Notes: generated by a model not told the origin, from the sequence alone. A stretch of DNA of 64,000 nucleotides from Narthecium ossifragum (GCA_963920575.1 OY986974.1:5629049-5693048); one strand, 5' to 3'. Positions 24,001 through 34,472 are shown, counted from the first letter of the stretch. Translations and numbers: made by a program.

Positions 24001-24805
24001 TGAGACTGGAGCAAGCCAAGTGATCAGATTCGGAACACTCCCGTCAGTCATCGTCAACAATTACATTCTACCAAGTCGCCTTGGACAACAATGTCCAATT
24101 GAAAGCGATTCTGATATATCATATATGGCCGATGGTGAATCGTCAGCCACGCTGGTCGAGGAAAATGCGGACACATCGGCCACCTTGGTCGATGAAATGG
24201 AGAATTCACCCCCAGTAAACTTAGTGCTTGACCAAGAGGATGAGTATGTAGAAGTAGAAGAAAAAATCGATGTTGGTGAAGAAGCTTGGAGGAGGAATAT
24301 ATCTACAGAACAACTGTTAAGGCAGTTGTATGAGGAAGGAAATCCAGCAGTTGGACCAGGTGGCCAGCCAAGTGGCCGATATGATTATCTCCGGGTTTAT
24401 GGAGACGTCAAAGTGAAGCGTCTTGTGAAAAAGACGGAAGTTGTCGCCCATATCATACCATCAACATCAACCACAATTGTTCCGACTGGTTGGGGAGATG
24501 AAGAACAAGAGCCCATGGTCGAAGATGTTGAATGGGTAGAGATAGAAGTGCCCATTAAAGTTAATGAGGAAGCAGCGAGAAGAAACATCTCCCAGAAGAA
24601 GCTATTGATGGATCTCTACAAGGCAGGCAATCCAGCCATCAGTACCCAGGGCCAACCAAGTGGAAAGTTTGACTACTTGGTTTGCTATGGTGATCCCATT
24701 GTGAAGAAATGGGTTCCCAAGTCTGAGGTAGTCAAATATATGCCGCAAGCTAGTGAAGTGCCAATCGTTCCAACTGGTTGGGAGATGGAAGAAACAGAGA
24801 CATAG
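21055..24805 (+). pseudogene. gag: Tat-element Gag, one frameshift
   Basis: The ATG at 21055 opens a Gly/Asn/Pro-rich frame to 21987. The frame then shifts near 21970, where one copy of a peptide repeat (YPNNGQN) carries an extra base, and continues to the TAG at 24803. In the second part, a Retrotrans_gag domain lies at about residues 200-330 (FTMFSGVDEISTIEHIEKF, YSWFIKLSPNSIQNW, LAQLRQRPDENAESF). Near the C terminus two copies of a module of about 75 residues occur (RRNISTEQLLRQLYEEGNP and RRNISQKKLLMDLYKAGNP), each ending IVPTGW. No CCHC knuckle is obvious. Gag would form the particle that packages element RNA. Confidence 0.85.
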
Positions 24806-25606
24806 AAGGAACAAGATAAGGAGGATCAGAAGTGGCCATTATGGGATGGTCAAGAGAATCCAGAGGTCGTTCAAGTTGCAGCTAAGGCAAAGGGGAAAGC
24901 AGTTGCCCGTCAAACTCAGTCATCGACCAGTTCGTGCAAAGAAGGTCTTCAAGATCAAGATAAGGCTGTGTTTGAACGACCGCCAGAGGCGATGACTCGC
25001 CATTTACGGCCTTTACACATCAAGGCCGAGATTAATGGAATCCCAGTAAGCAGAGTTCTGATTGATACCGGTGCTGCAGTAAATGTCATCCCAGCTAAGA
25101 TGATGAAGAAGCTGCGAAAGACTGACAATGATCTTATCCCCACGGATATCACGCTCACGGGATTCAGTGGAGTTCCAGCCCCAGCAAAAGGAATTCTCCC
25201 CTTGGACATAAAAGTTGGAAGTGTCACAAGAACGACAGCGTTCTTTGTCATGGACTCATCGACCAGCTATAATGTGCTGCTCGGTCGAGACTGGATTCAT
25301 ACCAGTCAGTGTGTTCCGTCATCTCTTCATCAGTGTTTATTCTTATGGAACGACGAAGGAAATGTAGAGTCAGTTATGGCCGATAACATGCCATACAGTA
25401 TGGACACGCATGCTTTGGAGGCATCTTTCTATGATTGCAATTATGGGCCTTTGCAATTCCTTCAGTTTGAAGACACACTCAAAGTGGTATCTGAGAATGG
25501 AGTTATACTAAAAGAGCGTGTAGCAGAACTGTTTGATCCGGCAAGACCAACCTCAGTGGTCTTCGCACCTAAAGCTGGCCGATCACCGGCCACCAGTCAG
25601 AAATGA
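24806..25606 (+). CDS. pro: Tat-element aspartic protease
   Basis: Open in the same frame as the end of gag after a single TAG (24803-24805), so gag and protease were probably one polyprotein, joined by readthrough or cut by a point mutation. Active site LIDTGAAVNVIP (DTG, nucleotides about 25057-25092), then ILPLDIKVGSVTRTTAFFVM and YNVLLGRDWIH, the standard retropepsin pattern in gypsy elements. It would cut Gag and Pol. Its TGA overlaps the ATG of the next frame (ATGA, 25603-25606), a -1 arrangement. Confidence 0.85.
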   Translation, partial: KEQDKEDQKWPLWDGQENPEVVQVAAKAKGKAVARQTQSSTSSCKEGLQDQDKAVFERPPEAMTRHLRPLHIKAEINGIPVSRVLIDTGAAVNVIPAKMMKKLRKTDNDLIPTDITLTGFSGVPAPAKGILPLDIKVGSVTRTTAFFVMDSSTSYNVLLGRDWIHTSQCVPSSLHQCLFLWNDEGNVESVMADNMPYSMDTHALEASFYDCNYGPLQFLQFEDTLKVVSENGVILKERVAELFDPARPTSVVFAPKAGRSPATSQK

Positions 25607-27177
25607 TGAGTTCAGACTCTGAAAGAAATCAGGCCGCTGTAACGGCCTTAAAAGCCAAGCTAATGGCTTATCTAGTGGAAGCGTTCGCTGCACAAGAAGA
25701 GAATGACTTAGATTGTTTAAAAGAGATTCCCCAAGAAGAAGAGGAAGAAGTCCCCTATGGCAAACGTGAAAATATGCAAGCTCAAAACCCATTGGAAGAA
25801 ATCGACCTTGGTGATGGCACAGAGCATCGCCCAACCTTCATTAGTAAACTTATCGCCCAAGAGGTAAGGAACGAACTCATTGCTATCTTGCGTTCATATA
25901 AAGATTGTTTTGCATGGGATTATAAAGAAATGCCTGGTTTAGATAGGAATATTGTAGAGCATGAGCTTCCTACTCGACCAAATTTCAAACCATATAAGCA
26001 GGCGCCTAGACGTTTTGCTCCTAACATAATCCCAGAAGTAAAGAAAGAAATTGAACGATTATTAAATGCAAACTTTATTAGAACGGCCAGATATGTAGAG
26101 TGGCTTTCTAATATAGTGCCAGTTAAGAAGAAAAATGGCAAACTTAGAGTTTGTATAGATTTTAGAAATTTAAACTTGGCTACACCCAAAGATGAGTACC
26201 CCATGCCATCGGTCGATAATTTGGTTGATTCCACCGCTGGGCACGAAATATATTCATTTATGGATGGGTATTCTGGTTATAATAAAATTTATATTGCCGA
26301 TAATGATGTTCATAAAACGGCATTTAGATGTCCAGGATCACTTGGAAGTTATGAGTGGGTTGTTATGCCCTTTGGTCTAAAAAATGCTGGTGCTACTTAT
26401 CAGCGAGCAATGAACTTGATTTTTCATGATATGATTGGCCATTTTATTGAAGTCTATATCGATGACATTGTAGTAAAATCACCAATCATGGCCGATCACT
26501 TTTCGCAGTTAATCAAAACCTTTGAGAGAATGAGGGAATATAATTTAAAGTTGAATCCCTTGAAATGTGCCTTTGGTGTGCAAGCAGGGAATTTCCTTGG
26601 ATTTCTCGTCCATCAGCGAGGAATAGAACTTGACCAAAACAAAGCAAAGTCTATATTAGAGGCTAGCCCTCCAAAGACTAAGAAAGAACTGCAAAAGTTT
26701 CTTAGTCAAGTAAATTTCTTAAGACGATTTATTGCTAACTGTGCAGGTAAAACTCAAGAGTTTTCATCGCTCTTAAGATTAAAGAATGAAGACGACTTCG
26801 TCTGGGAAGAGCGACATCAACAAGCCTTTGAGCGCTTGAAGCAATGTTTATCAACGCCACCAGTTATGGCGCCGCCAAGGTTGGGACAACCCATGAAGCT
26901 TTATATCGCTGCAGCAGACCGGTCAATAGGCGGTCTCTTGGCGCAAGAAGGAAAAGATGGATCTGAGAGAGCAGTGTACTATCTAAGTAGACAATTGTTA
27001 TCTTATGAACAAAAGTACTCGGCCATAGAAAAGTTGTGCCTGGCCTTGTATTTTATGTGTACCAAGCTTCGAGCTTATTTAAAACCTGTAACAGTCTACT
27101 TGATATCTAAGTTCAATGTATTGAAATTTTTGTTTTCTCGGCCAATTTTGCATCAACGTATTGGTATTGGGTTTTAA
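25603..27177 (+). CDS. pol: Tat-element reverse transcriptase and first RNase H (truncated by frameshift)
   Basis: 524 codons. RT fingers/palm: LPTRPNFKPYKQAPRRF, NGKLRVCIDFRNLNLATPK, SFMDGYSGYNKIYI and the catalytic VYIDDIVVKS at about residue 286, then LGFLVHQRGIELD. The Ty3-type RNase H follows (LYIAAADRSIGGLLAQE, YYLSRQLLSYEQKYSAIEK). The frame ends early because one T is missing near 27162 relative to the homologous reading (IGIGF stop), and the next frame continues the same domain. It reverse-transcribes element RNA in the particle. Translation could be coupled to the protease stop by the ATGA overlap. Confidence 0.9.
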   Translation: MMSSDSERNQAAVTALKAKLMAYLVEAFAAQEENDLDCLKEIPQEEEEEVPYGKRENMQAQNPLEEIDLGDGTEHRPTFISKLIAQEVRNELIAILRSYKDCFAWDYKEMPGLDRNIVEHELPTRPNFKPYKQAPRRFAPNIIPEVKKEIERLLNANFIRTARYVEWLSNIVPVKKKNGKLRVCIDFRNLNLATPKDEYPMPSVDNLVDSTAGHEIYSFMDGYSGYNKIYIADNDVHKTAFRCPGSLGSYEWVVMPFGLKNAGATYQRAMNLIFHDMIGHFIEVYIDDIVVKSPIMADHFSQLIKTFERMREYNLKLNPLKCAFGVQAGNFLGFLVHQRGIELDQNKAKSILEASPPKTKKELQKFLSQVNFLRRFIANCAGKTQEFSSLLRLKNEDDFVWEERHQQAFERLKQCLSTPPVMAPPRLGQPMKLYIAAADRSIGGLLAQEGKDGSERAVYYLSRQLLSYEQKYSAIEKLCLALYFMCTKLRAYLKPVTVYLISKFNVLKFLFSRPILHQRIGIGF

Positions 27178-27478
27178 CATTGGCTGAATTTGATATTCAA
27201 TTTGTGTCTCAAAAGGCTATTAAGGGCCAGGCATTGGCCGATTTTTTAGCTGACTATCCTTGTGTAGATATACCAAAGGAGTTAGAGCGAGAAATTAACA
27301 ACGTATCGCTCACCCCATGGACGATGTACTTTGATGGTTCTAAACTATCAACGGAGCTGGCCTAGAAATCACAATCCTATCGCCCATTGGGCGCAAATAT
27401 AAATTTGCGTATACTTTATCGCAACTATGTACTAACAATCAGGCTGAGTATGAAGCTCTAATTATCGGCCTAGAAATT
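27178..27478 (+). pseudogene. pol: Tat-element RNase H connection and start of second (archaeal-type) RNase H
   Basis: The frame from 27180 gives FDIQFVSQKAIKGQALADFL, the linker after the first RNase H, then WTMYFDGSK, the first catalytic Asp of an extra archaeal-type RNase H. One G is missing near 27352 and the frame shifts; the following NNQAEYEALI (catalytic Glu) is in the next frame. Two RNase H domains in tandem are the accepted hallmark of the Tat lineage. Confidence 0.85.
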
Positions 27479-29059
27479 TTGTTAGACTTAGGAGTATCCA
27501 ATGCGCAAATCAAAGGTGATTCACAATTAGTGATAAATCATATCCTTGGACGTTATAAATGCCAGAGCGATATCTTAATTCCATTTCATCAAATCGCTCT
27601 AATGCTGTTAAATCGTTTTAATGATTTTGAATTACTTTTCGTTCCACGATTGCAGAACGATGAGGCTAATACCCTCGCCCAAATAGCGTCAGGCTATAAA
27701 GTGTTAAAGCACTTGGGGGGCACGAACGATTTCCGTTCTGGTATAACACAATCTGCACTAGAGCGATATCATCAGCCAAATGAGGTAAGTCAAATCAATA
27801 GCCAACCAGATTGGCGGACCCCAATCGTCGATTTCTTAAAAAATCCATCGCTTAAGGTCGATAGAAAAATCCGTCTTAAAGCGATACATTATTTTCTACA
27901 AAACGACGTTTTATATAAACGTCGGCCAGATGGAGTCTTATTGCGATGTTTGCATCCTGATGAGGCCAAATTGACAATGGCCGAAATACATAATGGTGTT
28001 TGTGGAGCACATCAATCTGGCATCAAAATGCGCTGGCTAATAATGCGCAGTGGCTTTTATTGGCCGCGCATGGGGGAGGAGTGTGCTATATATGCCAAGG
28101 GATGTGAGGCATGCCAAAGACATGGTCCATTACAGCGAGCTCCAGCAAGTGAATTATCGATCATCGTTAAACCTTGGGCATTCAGATGTTGGGCGATAGA
28201 CATTATAGGGAAAATTTATCCTCCATCATCCATGTTGCACAAGTTTGTAATTGTGGCGACAGATTACTTTACCAAATGGGTAGAAGCGATCCCATTAAAA
28301 AATGTTTCTGATGATCAAGTAATAAATTTCATTTGGGAAAACATCATATGTAGATTTGGCATTCCACAAACAATTGTGTCCGATCAAGGGACAATGTTTG
28401 TAAGTTCTAGGGTAAAGAATTTTTTAGCTGAGTATAAAATTAATATGGCCAATTCTACACCCTATTACGCCCAATCTAATGGGCAAGCTGAGGCATCCAA
28501 CAAAACCATCAAGTCAATCATAAGAAAGATGATGGACGACAACCAAAGGCAATGGCATGAAGGTTTACTAAGAGCGTTATGGGCACATAGAACTACACCT
28601 AAGTCTAGTACTAAGGTTACGCCTTATCAATTAGTTTATGGTCAAGAGGCAGTACTACCTGCTGAGATAAATGTTCTATCGCCCAGAGTTATGGAACAAG
28701 ATCGCTCAACTAGTGAAGAGTATGAAGATGCATTAATGTATAATCTTTTAGAACTCGATGAACAACGAGCTATTGCTTTAGAAAATATACAGGCGCAAAA
28801 GTTAAAAGTGGCCGATATCTACAATAAAAGAATAGTATCAAAAGAATTCCAAGAAGGAGATCTAGTTTGGAAAACGATCCTACCTTTAGATCGTAATGAT
28901 CCCAAATATGGAAAGTGGTCGCCTAACTGGGAAGGACCATACTTAGTTGATCAAGTATTTCCAAATGGATCATATCAACTGCGGAATATTGACGGTGGGT
29001 TGCATCGATCAATGATAAATGGTCGGTACATTAAAAAATATTACCCATCAATGGAATAA
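27479..29059 (+). CDS. pol: Tat-element second RNase H (C-terminal part) and integrase
   Basis: 526 codons. Residues 1-70 finish the archaeal-type RNase H (IKGDSQLVINHI, QNDEANTLAQIAS). Integrase follows: HHCC zinc finger (EIHNGVCGAHQSGIK then CEACQRHG), the DDE core (CWAIDIIGKI, VSDQGTMFVSS, GQAEASNKTIKSIIRK), and a C-terminal part with DLVWKTILPLDRN and WEGPYLV. All three acidic core residues are visible. The frame is a continuation of the polyprotein, so the first ATG is not a true start. It inserts the DNA copy with 5-bp duplication, as seen at the element's ends. Confidence 0.92.
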   Translation: MLDLGVSNAQIKGDSQLVINHILGRYKCQSDILIPFHQIALMLLNRFNDFELLFVPRLQNDEANTLAQIASGYKVLKHLGGTNDFRSGITQSALERYHQPNEVSQINSQPDWRTPIVDFLKNPSLKVDRKIRLKAIHYFLQNDVLYKRRPDGVLLRCLHPDEAKLTMAEIHNGVCGAHQSGIKMRWLIMRSGFYWPRMGEECAIYAKGCEACQRHGPLQRAPASELSIIVKPWAFRCWAIDIIGKIYPPSSMLHKFVIVATDYFTKWVEAIPLKNVSDDQVINFIWENIICRFGIPQTIVSDQGTMFVSSRVKNFLAEYKINMANSTPYYAQSNGQAEASNKTIKSIIRKMMDDNQRQWHEGLLRALWAHRTTPKSSTKVTPYQLVYGQEAVLPAEINVLSPRVMEQDRSTSEEYEDALMYNLLELDEQRAIALENIQAQKLKVADIYNKRIVSKEFQEGDLVWKTILPLDRNDPKYGKWSPNWEGPYLVDQVFPNGSYQLRNIDGGLHRSMINGRYIKKYYPSME

Positions 29060-29222
29060 AAGGCATAGAAGAAAAACGTCCTTAAAATATGGACGATAGC
29101 AATTAACAAAATACGTCCTTGAAATTTGGACGAGAGCAATTAACAAATATGTTCATTACAAAATATCGGCCAAAGTGTAGCATCAGTACAAGATTTTATC
29201 GTTCATATCAGACAAGGAAAAG

Positions 29223-32200
29223 TTATCTCTTCAAAGAGAGATTTTGAGATAAAAGAGCAATCTTTTCACGGACTGCCCTAAAACGTTGTTTATTCTTCAC
29301 AAGCTCACCCTTCAACTCGACTTGGCGATCTTTTGAAGAATTCGCCTCCAAAGCGACATACTCTTGCATCATTTGGTTACCTTCCTCAGCCAGTTGAGTA
29401 GTTTCGCGAAGGTGATAGTTCTTTTTAGTAGTACACTGGGCGATTTTTTCCTCTAATTCCTTCATTTGGTTCTGGTAACCAAGGATCTCTGATTCTGTTT
29501 CGCCAATCTCATCAGTATTTTTCTGAAGTTGTTTGACACGATTGTTGATGACGTCTTTGATATGGGTACGCCGCTCTTGACGTTCCCCTATAAGAACTAT
29601 CTCATTCACCAAGTTGTTTCTCTCAGCAGTCAGACTCTCAATCTTGATTTTGATGTTGTGGATATCGTCCATATCACTAGACGAAAACCCTAAGATTGTT
29701 GGATCCACAGAAAAAAAGGGTGTTATAGCTTGGTCCAGTACTTTGCTATCTGATCTGGTGAGATCTTCTTCAGGTAGCTTGTCCAAAACTACAAGACATT
29801 GAGATAAGGCTCGCCTAAACTCTTCATGTTGACTCCCTTGTGCAACTTCAGGATCAACAGCCGTTTTCTTGGCAGTCACTATAGAATGCCAGGAATCCGA
29901 GAAAGCCTGGATAATATTCATTAAATGGGCGAGATCGCCCTGAAAAGAACAAGTATTCAGTAATATTTAACACTAAATGATCGACAGAATCAAATTGAGC
30001 GATGAATACCTGTGAAGAGGTAGAGCTGGATGGATGAGCAGTGGGAGTAACAAAAGATGAAGTTGAAGCCTTCATCGTAGAGGGAGCAGCTGTAGGACTT
30101 TTAATAGTCGCCCTTGTGTGAACATCAATGGTTGATGTTGGAACATGAGAAGTGGGCGATATAATATCGGCCATTACTGGTTCAGGGACACCGCGACGAG
30201 GTTTTGGGGATGCAGGTAATGCCTCTGTTGATGAGACAACTGGAGAAGCAGCGATGCCCGGCTTAGCAGTTTTGGCCGAGAGATCTTCAACTTGAGTTGG
30301 AGCAGCTGGGATATTAGGAGAAGCTGATACAGAAGATAAACTCGCATTACCAAGGTCTCGTAAAAAACTATACGGACCATGAACGAGTTTTCTACCAGTT
30401 AATGACAAACCTGGTTTAGATGGAGTCATATTCAAGACATCAAAGATATTGTTATCGTCTTCATCTTCATCTTCTCGACCAGAATTTTGGCCGACAGAAT
30501 TTTGCTTCCTCGATTCCTAAAAGGGTTTAAACATTAGAGAATAGTCGATAAATCGATCATTAATAAAATAAAAGTTATCTATACTTTTATATTCTTTTGG
30601 GCGAGTCGTTTGAATCTACCACCAGAACGTACTTGCGCCTTGGCTTTTGAGGAAGATTTGGCCGAGGAATTTGGAGGCACACTCTCATCACCACGATCAG
30701 GATAAGTTGGAGGATGTTCCTCGATCATTCGTGATAGAGATGTATCAACCACAACCTCAAAAACTTTGGGTGTAGATCGAGAAGGAGACAAAGAATACAA
30801 GGAGCTCGGAGTACTGGAGCCTACTTCTACAGCAGTTCTGAAGATATAAAAGTCTAAGTATCAAACGAAGAATACAAGTGTAATAGGAAAGGAAAACGTT
30901 ATGATACTTACTTATCATGAGCAGATTGACTGCTTCGATGACTGCTGCCAGGAGAATCAACCTTTTCCTCTGCAATTGGCCGAGAAGATGATTGATCTTT
31001 TTGAGAGGAAGATGGTTGAGGTTGGACGATAGTTTTTCCTTTACTACGTCTCTTTGTGAGTGGTTCATCATCCTCATCGTCAGAATTTATCGATCGAGGA
31101 GATGATTTATTTTTTGGAGAAGAAGATGGTTGAGATTGGACGACGGTTTTTCCTTTACCGCGCTTCTTTTTAGGTGGCGCATCGCCCTCATCGTCTGAAC
31201 CTATCGATCATATTGTATTAGATGAAGAAAGGATATCAAAAAATCAAGGAGAACGATGGAGATATACCTTTCGTCTTTCGTTTGCTTGGTCGATGACTAG
31301 CAGCCACTTGCTTTTGTCTTCTCTTCTCCCTTGGAGGAATGAACTTTTCAAAAACCAAGTCCTTGTCAGCAAAGAAAAGACGTTCATCGACCATTTCTTT
31401 CCAGCTATCCGTGATACTAGCTTCAATCTCGCTTGTAGGCTCAAAAGATCTAAACCTAAACCTTTTAATGAGGAGCAATTCTCTTTTATCCACATAAATT
31501 ACCCGCTCCATTTCTGAGAAAACACATCGTCCTCTAGCGACGATATTGAAACTGAAGTATGGTGGCACATGCCAAGATTGTTTAAGGCCAAATTGGCGAG
31601 CAGCAAAATTGGGAGCATAAACTTCTACTCCACATTTATTATTCGCCTTGCCCCAAGCCGTATCAAAATGAAGGTCACGGCCGATAAGAAAACGGGCCCA
31701 AGCCAATATTTTATCATCAGACTCTAAGTCTGAAGAAAGATTCAAGCAAAGGCTTAATGGACGAGGGGTGAGACTCAGAATTGAATGGACGATAAGAAGA
31801 AAAAGTGGACAAAGTATAGAAATAATTGAACGCATGTTGAAAGGACTTGGGAATAGAAGATGAAGAAAGATACAGATGACCTTGAGTTCTAGCCGATGAC
31901 GATGAAGGTGGCATGTGAAGATCAGGGAAGTAAGCTCTGAGCCATAATTGGACGAGCCACAAAGGACCAAATCCCGTCAAACCACCCCCTTCTCTCAACT
32001 GCTCAAGGACGAGATACATTCCTCGATAAATGGCCGACAAAATAAAAGGAGCAAGAGAAAAAACTTGTTTGCCTGAGGAAAGATCCCGAGCGAGAGGAAT
32101 GTACCCCTTGACAGGTTTTTTGGCAGGAAGGCAAAGGACAAATTTACAAAGCCAATAGTAAATGAACGCTAATCGTTCAAGAGAGTTTGGAGGACCATCA

Positions 32201-32853
32201 CTCTCAAATAACTTGGCATAGTAATTAATGAAAAGGCTATAGTTCTTATCGGCCTCAAAAACGATTTCTTTCTTGGGTACGTCCATATTGGCCGATACAG
32301 AAGTACCAAGTGGAGTTAAGCCAGTTAAGAGCGATATGTCCAATACAGTAATAGTGAGCGAACCAAAAGGGAAGACAAAATTGTTATATTCTGTCGACCA
32401 AAAGAGAAGCGATGAAATAAGCAAATTAGAATCTTGAAGAGGAACCCTGGTGCTCAAGTCCAAGAAATCTAAGATACCCGCCTCAGAAAAAATTGACTTA
32501 GTTTCAGAATGGCTAATCATCCTATTATACCATTTGACAAACGTGTCATCAACCAATGGCCATGAGATGTTAGGGTTTTTTGAAGAAAGGGAAGAGAGAT
32601 TTAGGGTTCCAGAAAAGGGCAAATCGACAGAAGTAGGAAAAGAATGAACAAGAAAAGCTTCCTCGGCACCAAGGGAAGGAATACTCTCAGGAACGAAGCA
32701 AGGACCCAAAATACATAACTGAGAGTTAGGATCACCTTCCCGGACCAAATAACCACTCCTGATGTCATCTGACTTCATATTCTCATTGAAATCTCTCACA
32801 GCGGACATCACCTCCTTCTGCACAGCGTTGTCAACTTTGATCTCACGCACCAT
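29223..32853 (-). pseudogene. Plant-mobile-domain (PMD) gene captured antisense in the Tat element; five exons, one frameshift
   Basis: Minus strand, ATG at 32853. Exons 32853-31268, 31200-30912, 30837-30585, 30516-30010 and 29939-29223; all four introns are GT..AG, 67-77 bp long, and keep frame when joined. Exon 1 carries the plant mobile domain (aminotransferase-like): WYNRMISHSETKSIFSEAGI, FVFPFGSLTITVLDISLLTGL, IYYWLCKFVLCL, then LAWARFLIGRDLHFDTAW. The last stretch is in a frame shifted by one base near 31735, so this copy is broken or misassembled. Exon 2 encodes an acidic/basic tandem duplication of about 37 residues. Exon 5 is a likely coiled coil (MKELEEKIAQCTTKK). Related host proteins MAIN/MAIL1 act in gene and transposon silencing; a role for this copy is inference. 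Confidence 0.75.
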
Positions 32854-32993
32854 GATGACGAACGAGTATAGATGCCGGAGTTAAGAGGAAAAGAACAAAG
32901 AATCGCCGCACAGGTAGGTGAAGAGCAATAAAACCCTAGGAGACTTGAAGAAGAAGACAGGCGAAGAAAGTTCTTTTCTGGCTGAAGGAAGGA

Positions 32994-33003
32994 ATTTAAA
33001 TAA
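32994..33003 (-). promoter_or_regulatory. Possible TATA box for the antisense PMD gene
   Basis: TTTATTTAAA on the minus strand, about 140 bp upstream of the ATG at 32853 and still inside the element next to its 3' LTR. It would give the gene its own promoter. Position is suggestive only. Confidence 0.3.
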
Positions 33004-33206
33004 AGAGTTTTTTGTCGTTACTTGCCAGAAGGTTTAAATGCCGGATCCCAAAAGATTTGGATAGAGAAAAGAAACGGCGCAGCGGTTCATTTTCCTAAAC
33101 ATCCGCCATGATTAAATTTGAAAACCTAGGCAAAGCGGTCAAATCTCGGATGATGCGGTCACCTCGTCATCAAAGTGTCTCCTCGATTACCGCATGGGGG
33201 GCAAAA

Positions 33207-34472
33207 TGTTAGCCAAAATAATGGCTAAATCATAAATGACGGACACGTAAGCAAAAGTCAATTTTAAATGGACGATAACTTCATAATCTTATCGACCAGA
33301 TGAAACCTATCGACCAAATGAACGATAGAATCTATCGACCAAATGGACGATAAAATATCGACCAAATGAAACGATGGAATCTATCGACCAAAATGGACGA
33401 TAGAATTTTAACCAAATGGACGATATCGTCCATATGGCACCGTCATTTAAAGGATTATGGATGATTATCGCCCAAAAGTCATAATTGGACATGTTACTCA
33501 ATTTTATCGTCCAAAAGCAATTAACACGTGTGCCAAATATGGTTAAAAAACACATGCAGGTATGACGTGGACAAGAAACGATAAGTAAGCCAGCATAATC
33601 ATGACGTATGCAATGAACGAGAATCAACCACGTGTACTCTCCAAACCAGACACGAACGTGGGAGAAGCTGTTACGGAGCAGTTCGCACACGATCTCCTCC
33701 TTTCACGCCATCAACCCTCAAGGCGGGAGCAGTTATTCAGTTCCTTAGTATAAATAGCTTCTCTTCTCCACTGTAAAGCCCCCCGACAATCTGTAACCTG
33801 CTCATAAGCATGGCTTTCGTTTCTTTTGTACCTGTAAGTTGATTAATAAAGCTTTCAGTTTGATTAATGGCGTCTCTTATTGCTTTCTTAGTATAATTTC
33901 GATAATGTAGTCGTTTTAGTCGTCTTCTCTTCTTTTATTTCTGTTTTGTAGTTTTAGATTAATGGATTTGTTTCCGTTTCTGTTTTTCTGTCTGTTTCTT
34001 TTCCATAGTTCAACTAAGTTAAATTAGTTATAAGTAAGATTAAATTAGTCTTTTAATTACTGTTTTCGTTATTCATGATCATAGGAGTATTTTAAGATTA
34101 ATTTTAGGTTTAATTAGCCCTTTTATTGCTTTTCTTACAGTTTTCTTTACTGTTTTCCATTAGAGTAAGTTATTGCTTTCTTAGATTAAGTTAATCCATA
34201 GATTTAAATGCATTTCTTAGATTCAGTAATTTAAGTTGATCTTTATGCTTTATTTAATTTCGTAGTTTTAGATAACTTGAAGCTTTTCTTAAGTTAATCT
34301 TGATAATTAGATTATTTAATTAGGTCTAATCTAGATTTCCATATTACTTGACATCTCTGGTTCATTAATTTGAAAGAGTAGAACTAAACTGCAATCGTTT
34401 GATACTTAAGTGTGGAATAGGATTTTGACTTTGATTATTTGACCGGTCAACGGTCGAATTTCCTCTCTAACA
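33207..34472 (+). repeat. Tat-element 3' LTR
   Basis: 1266 bp; six substitutions against the 5' LTR. Preceded by the purine-rich cgcatggggggcaaaa (polypurine tract). Confidence 0.95.

Larger units (their letters stand above)
19751..34472 (+). mobile_element. Ty3-gypsy LTR retrotransposon of the Tat type with an antisense PMD gene
   Basis: LTRs of exactly 1266 bp (19751-21016, 33207-34472) differ at six positions by my reading, all transitions, with no indels. The flanks caggg (19746-19750) and cagga (34473-34477) are a one-mismatch target duplication. Internal order is gag, protease, RT, RNase H, second archaeal-type RNase H, integrase; two RNase H domains mark the Tat lineage. Beyond pol, about 4 kb carries a spliced gene on the opposite strand. 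The element is young, yet gag-pol has three single-base frameshifts and one stop, and the antisense gene has one more frameshift. Confidence 0.93.

Noticed and set aside
31717..31735. A short intron to explain the frame change in PMD exon 1
   Set aside because: The two frames overlap within about 20 bases, too short for an intron; a one-base frameshift is simpler.
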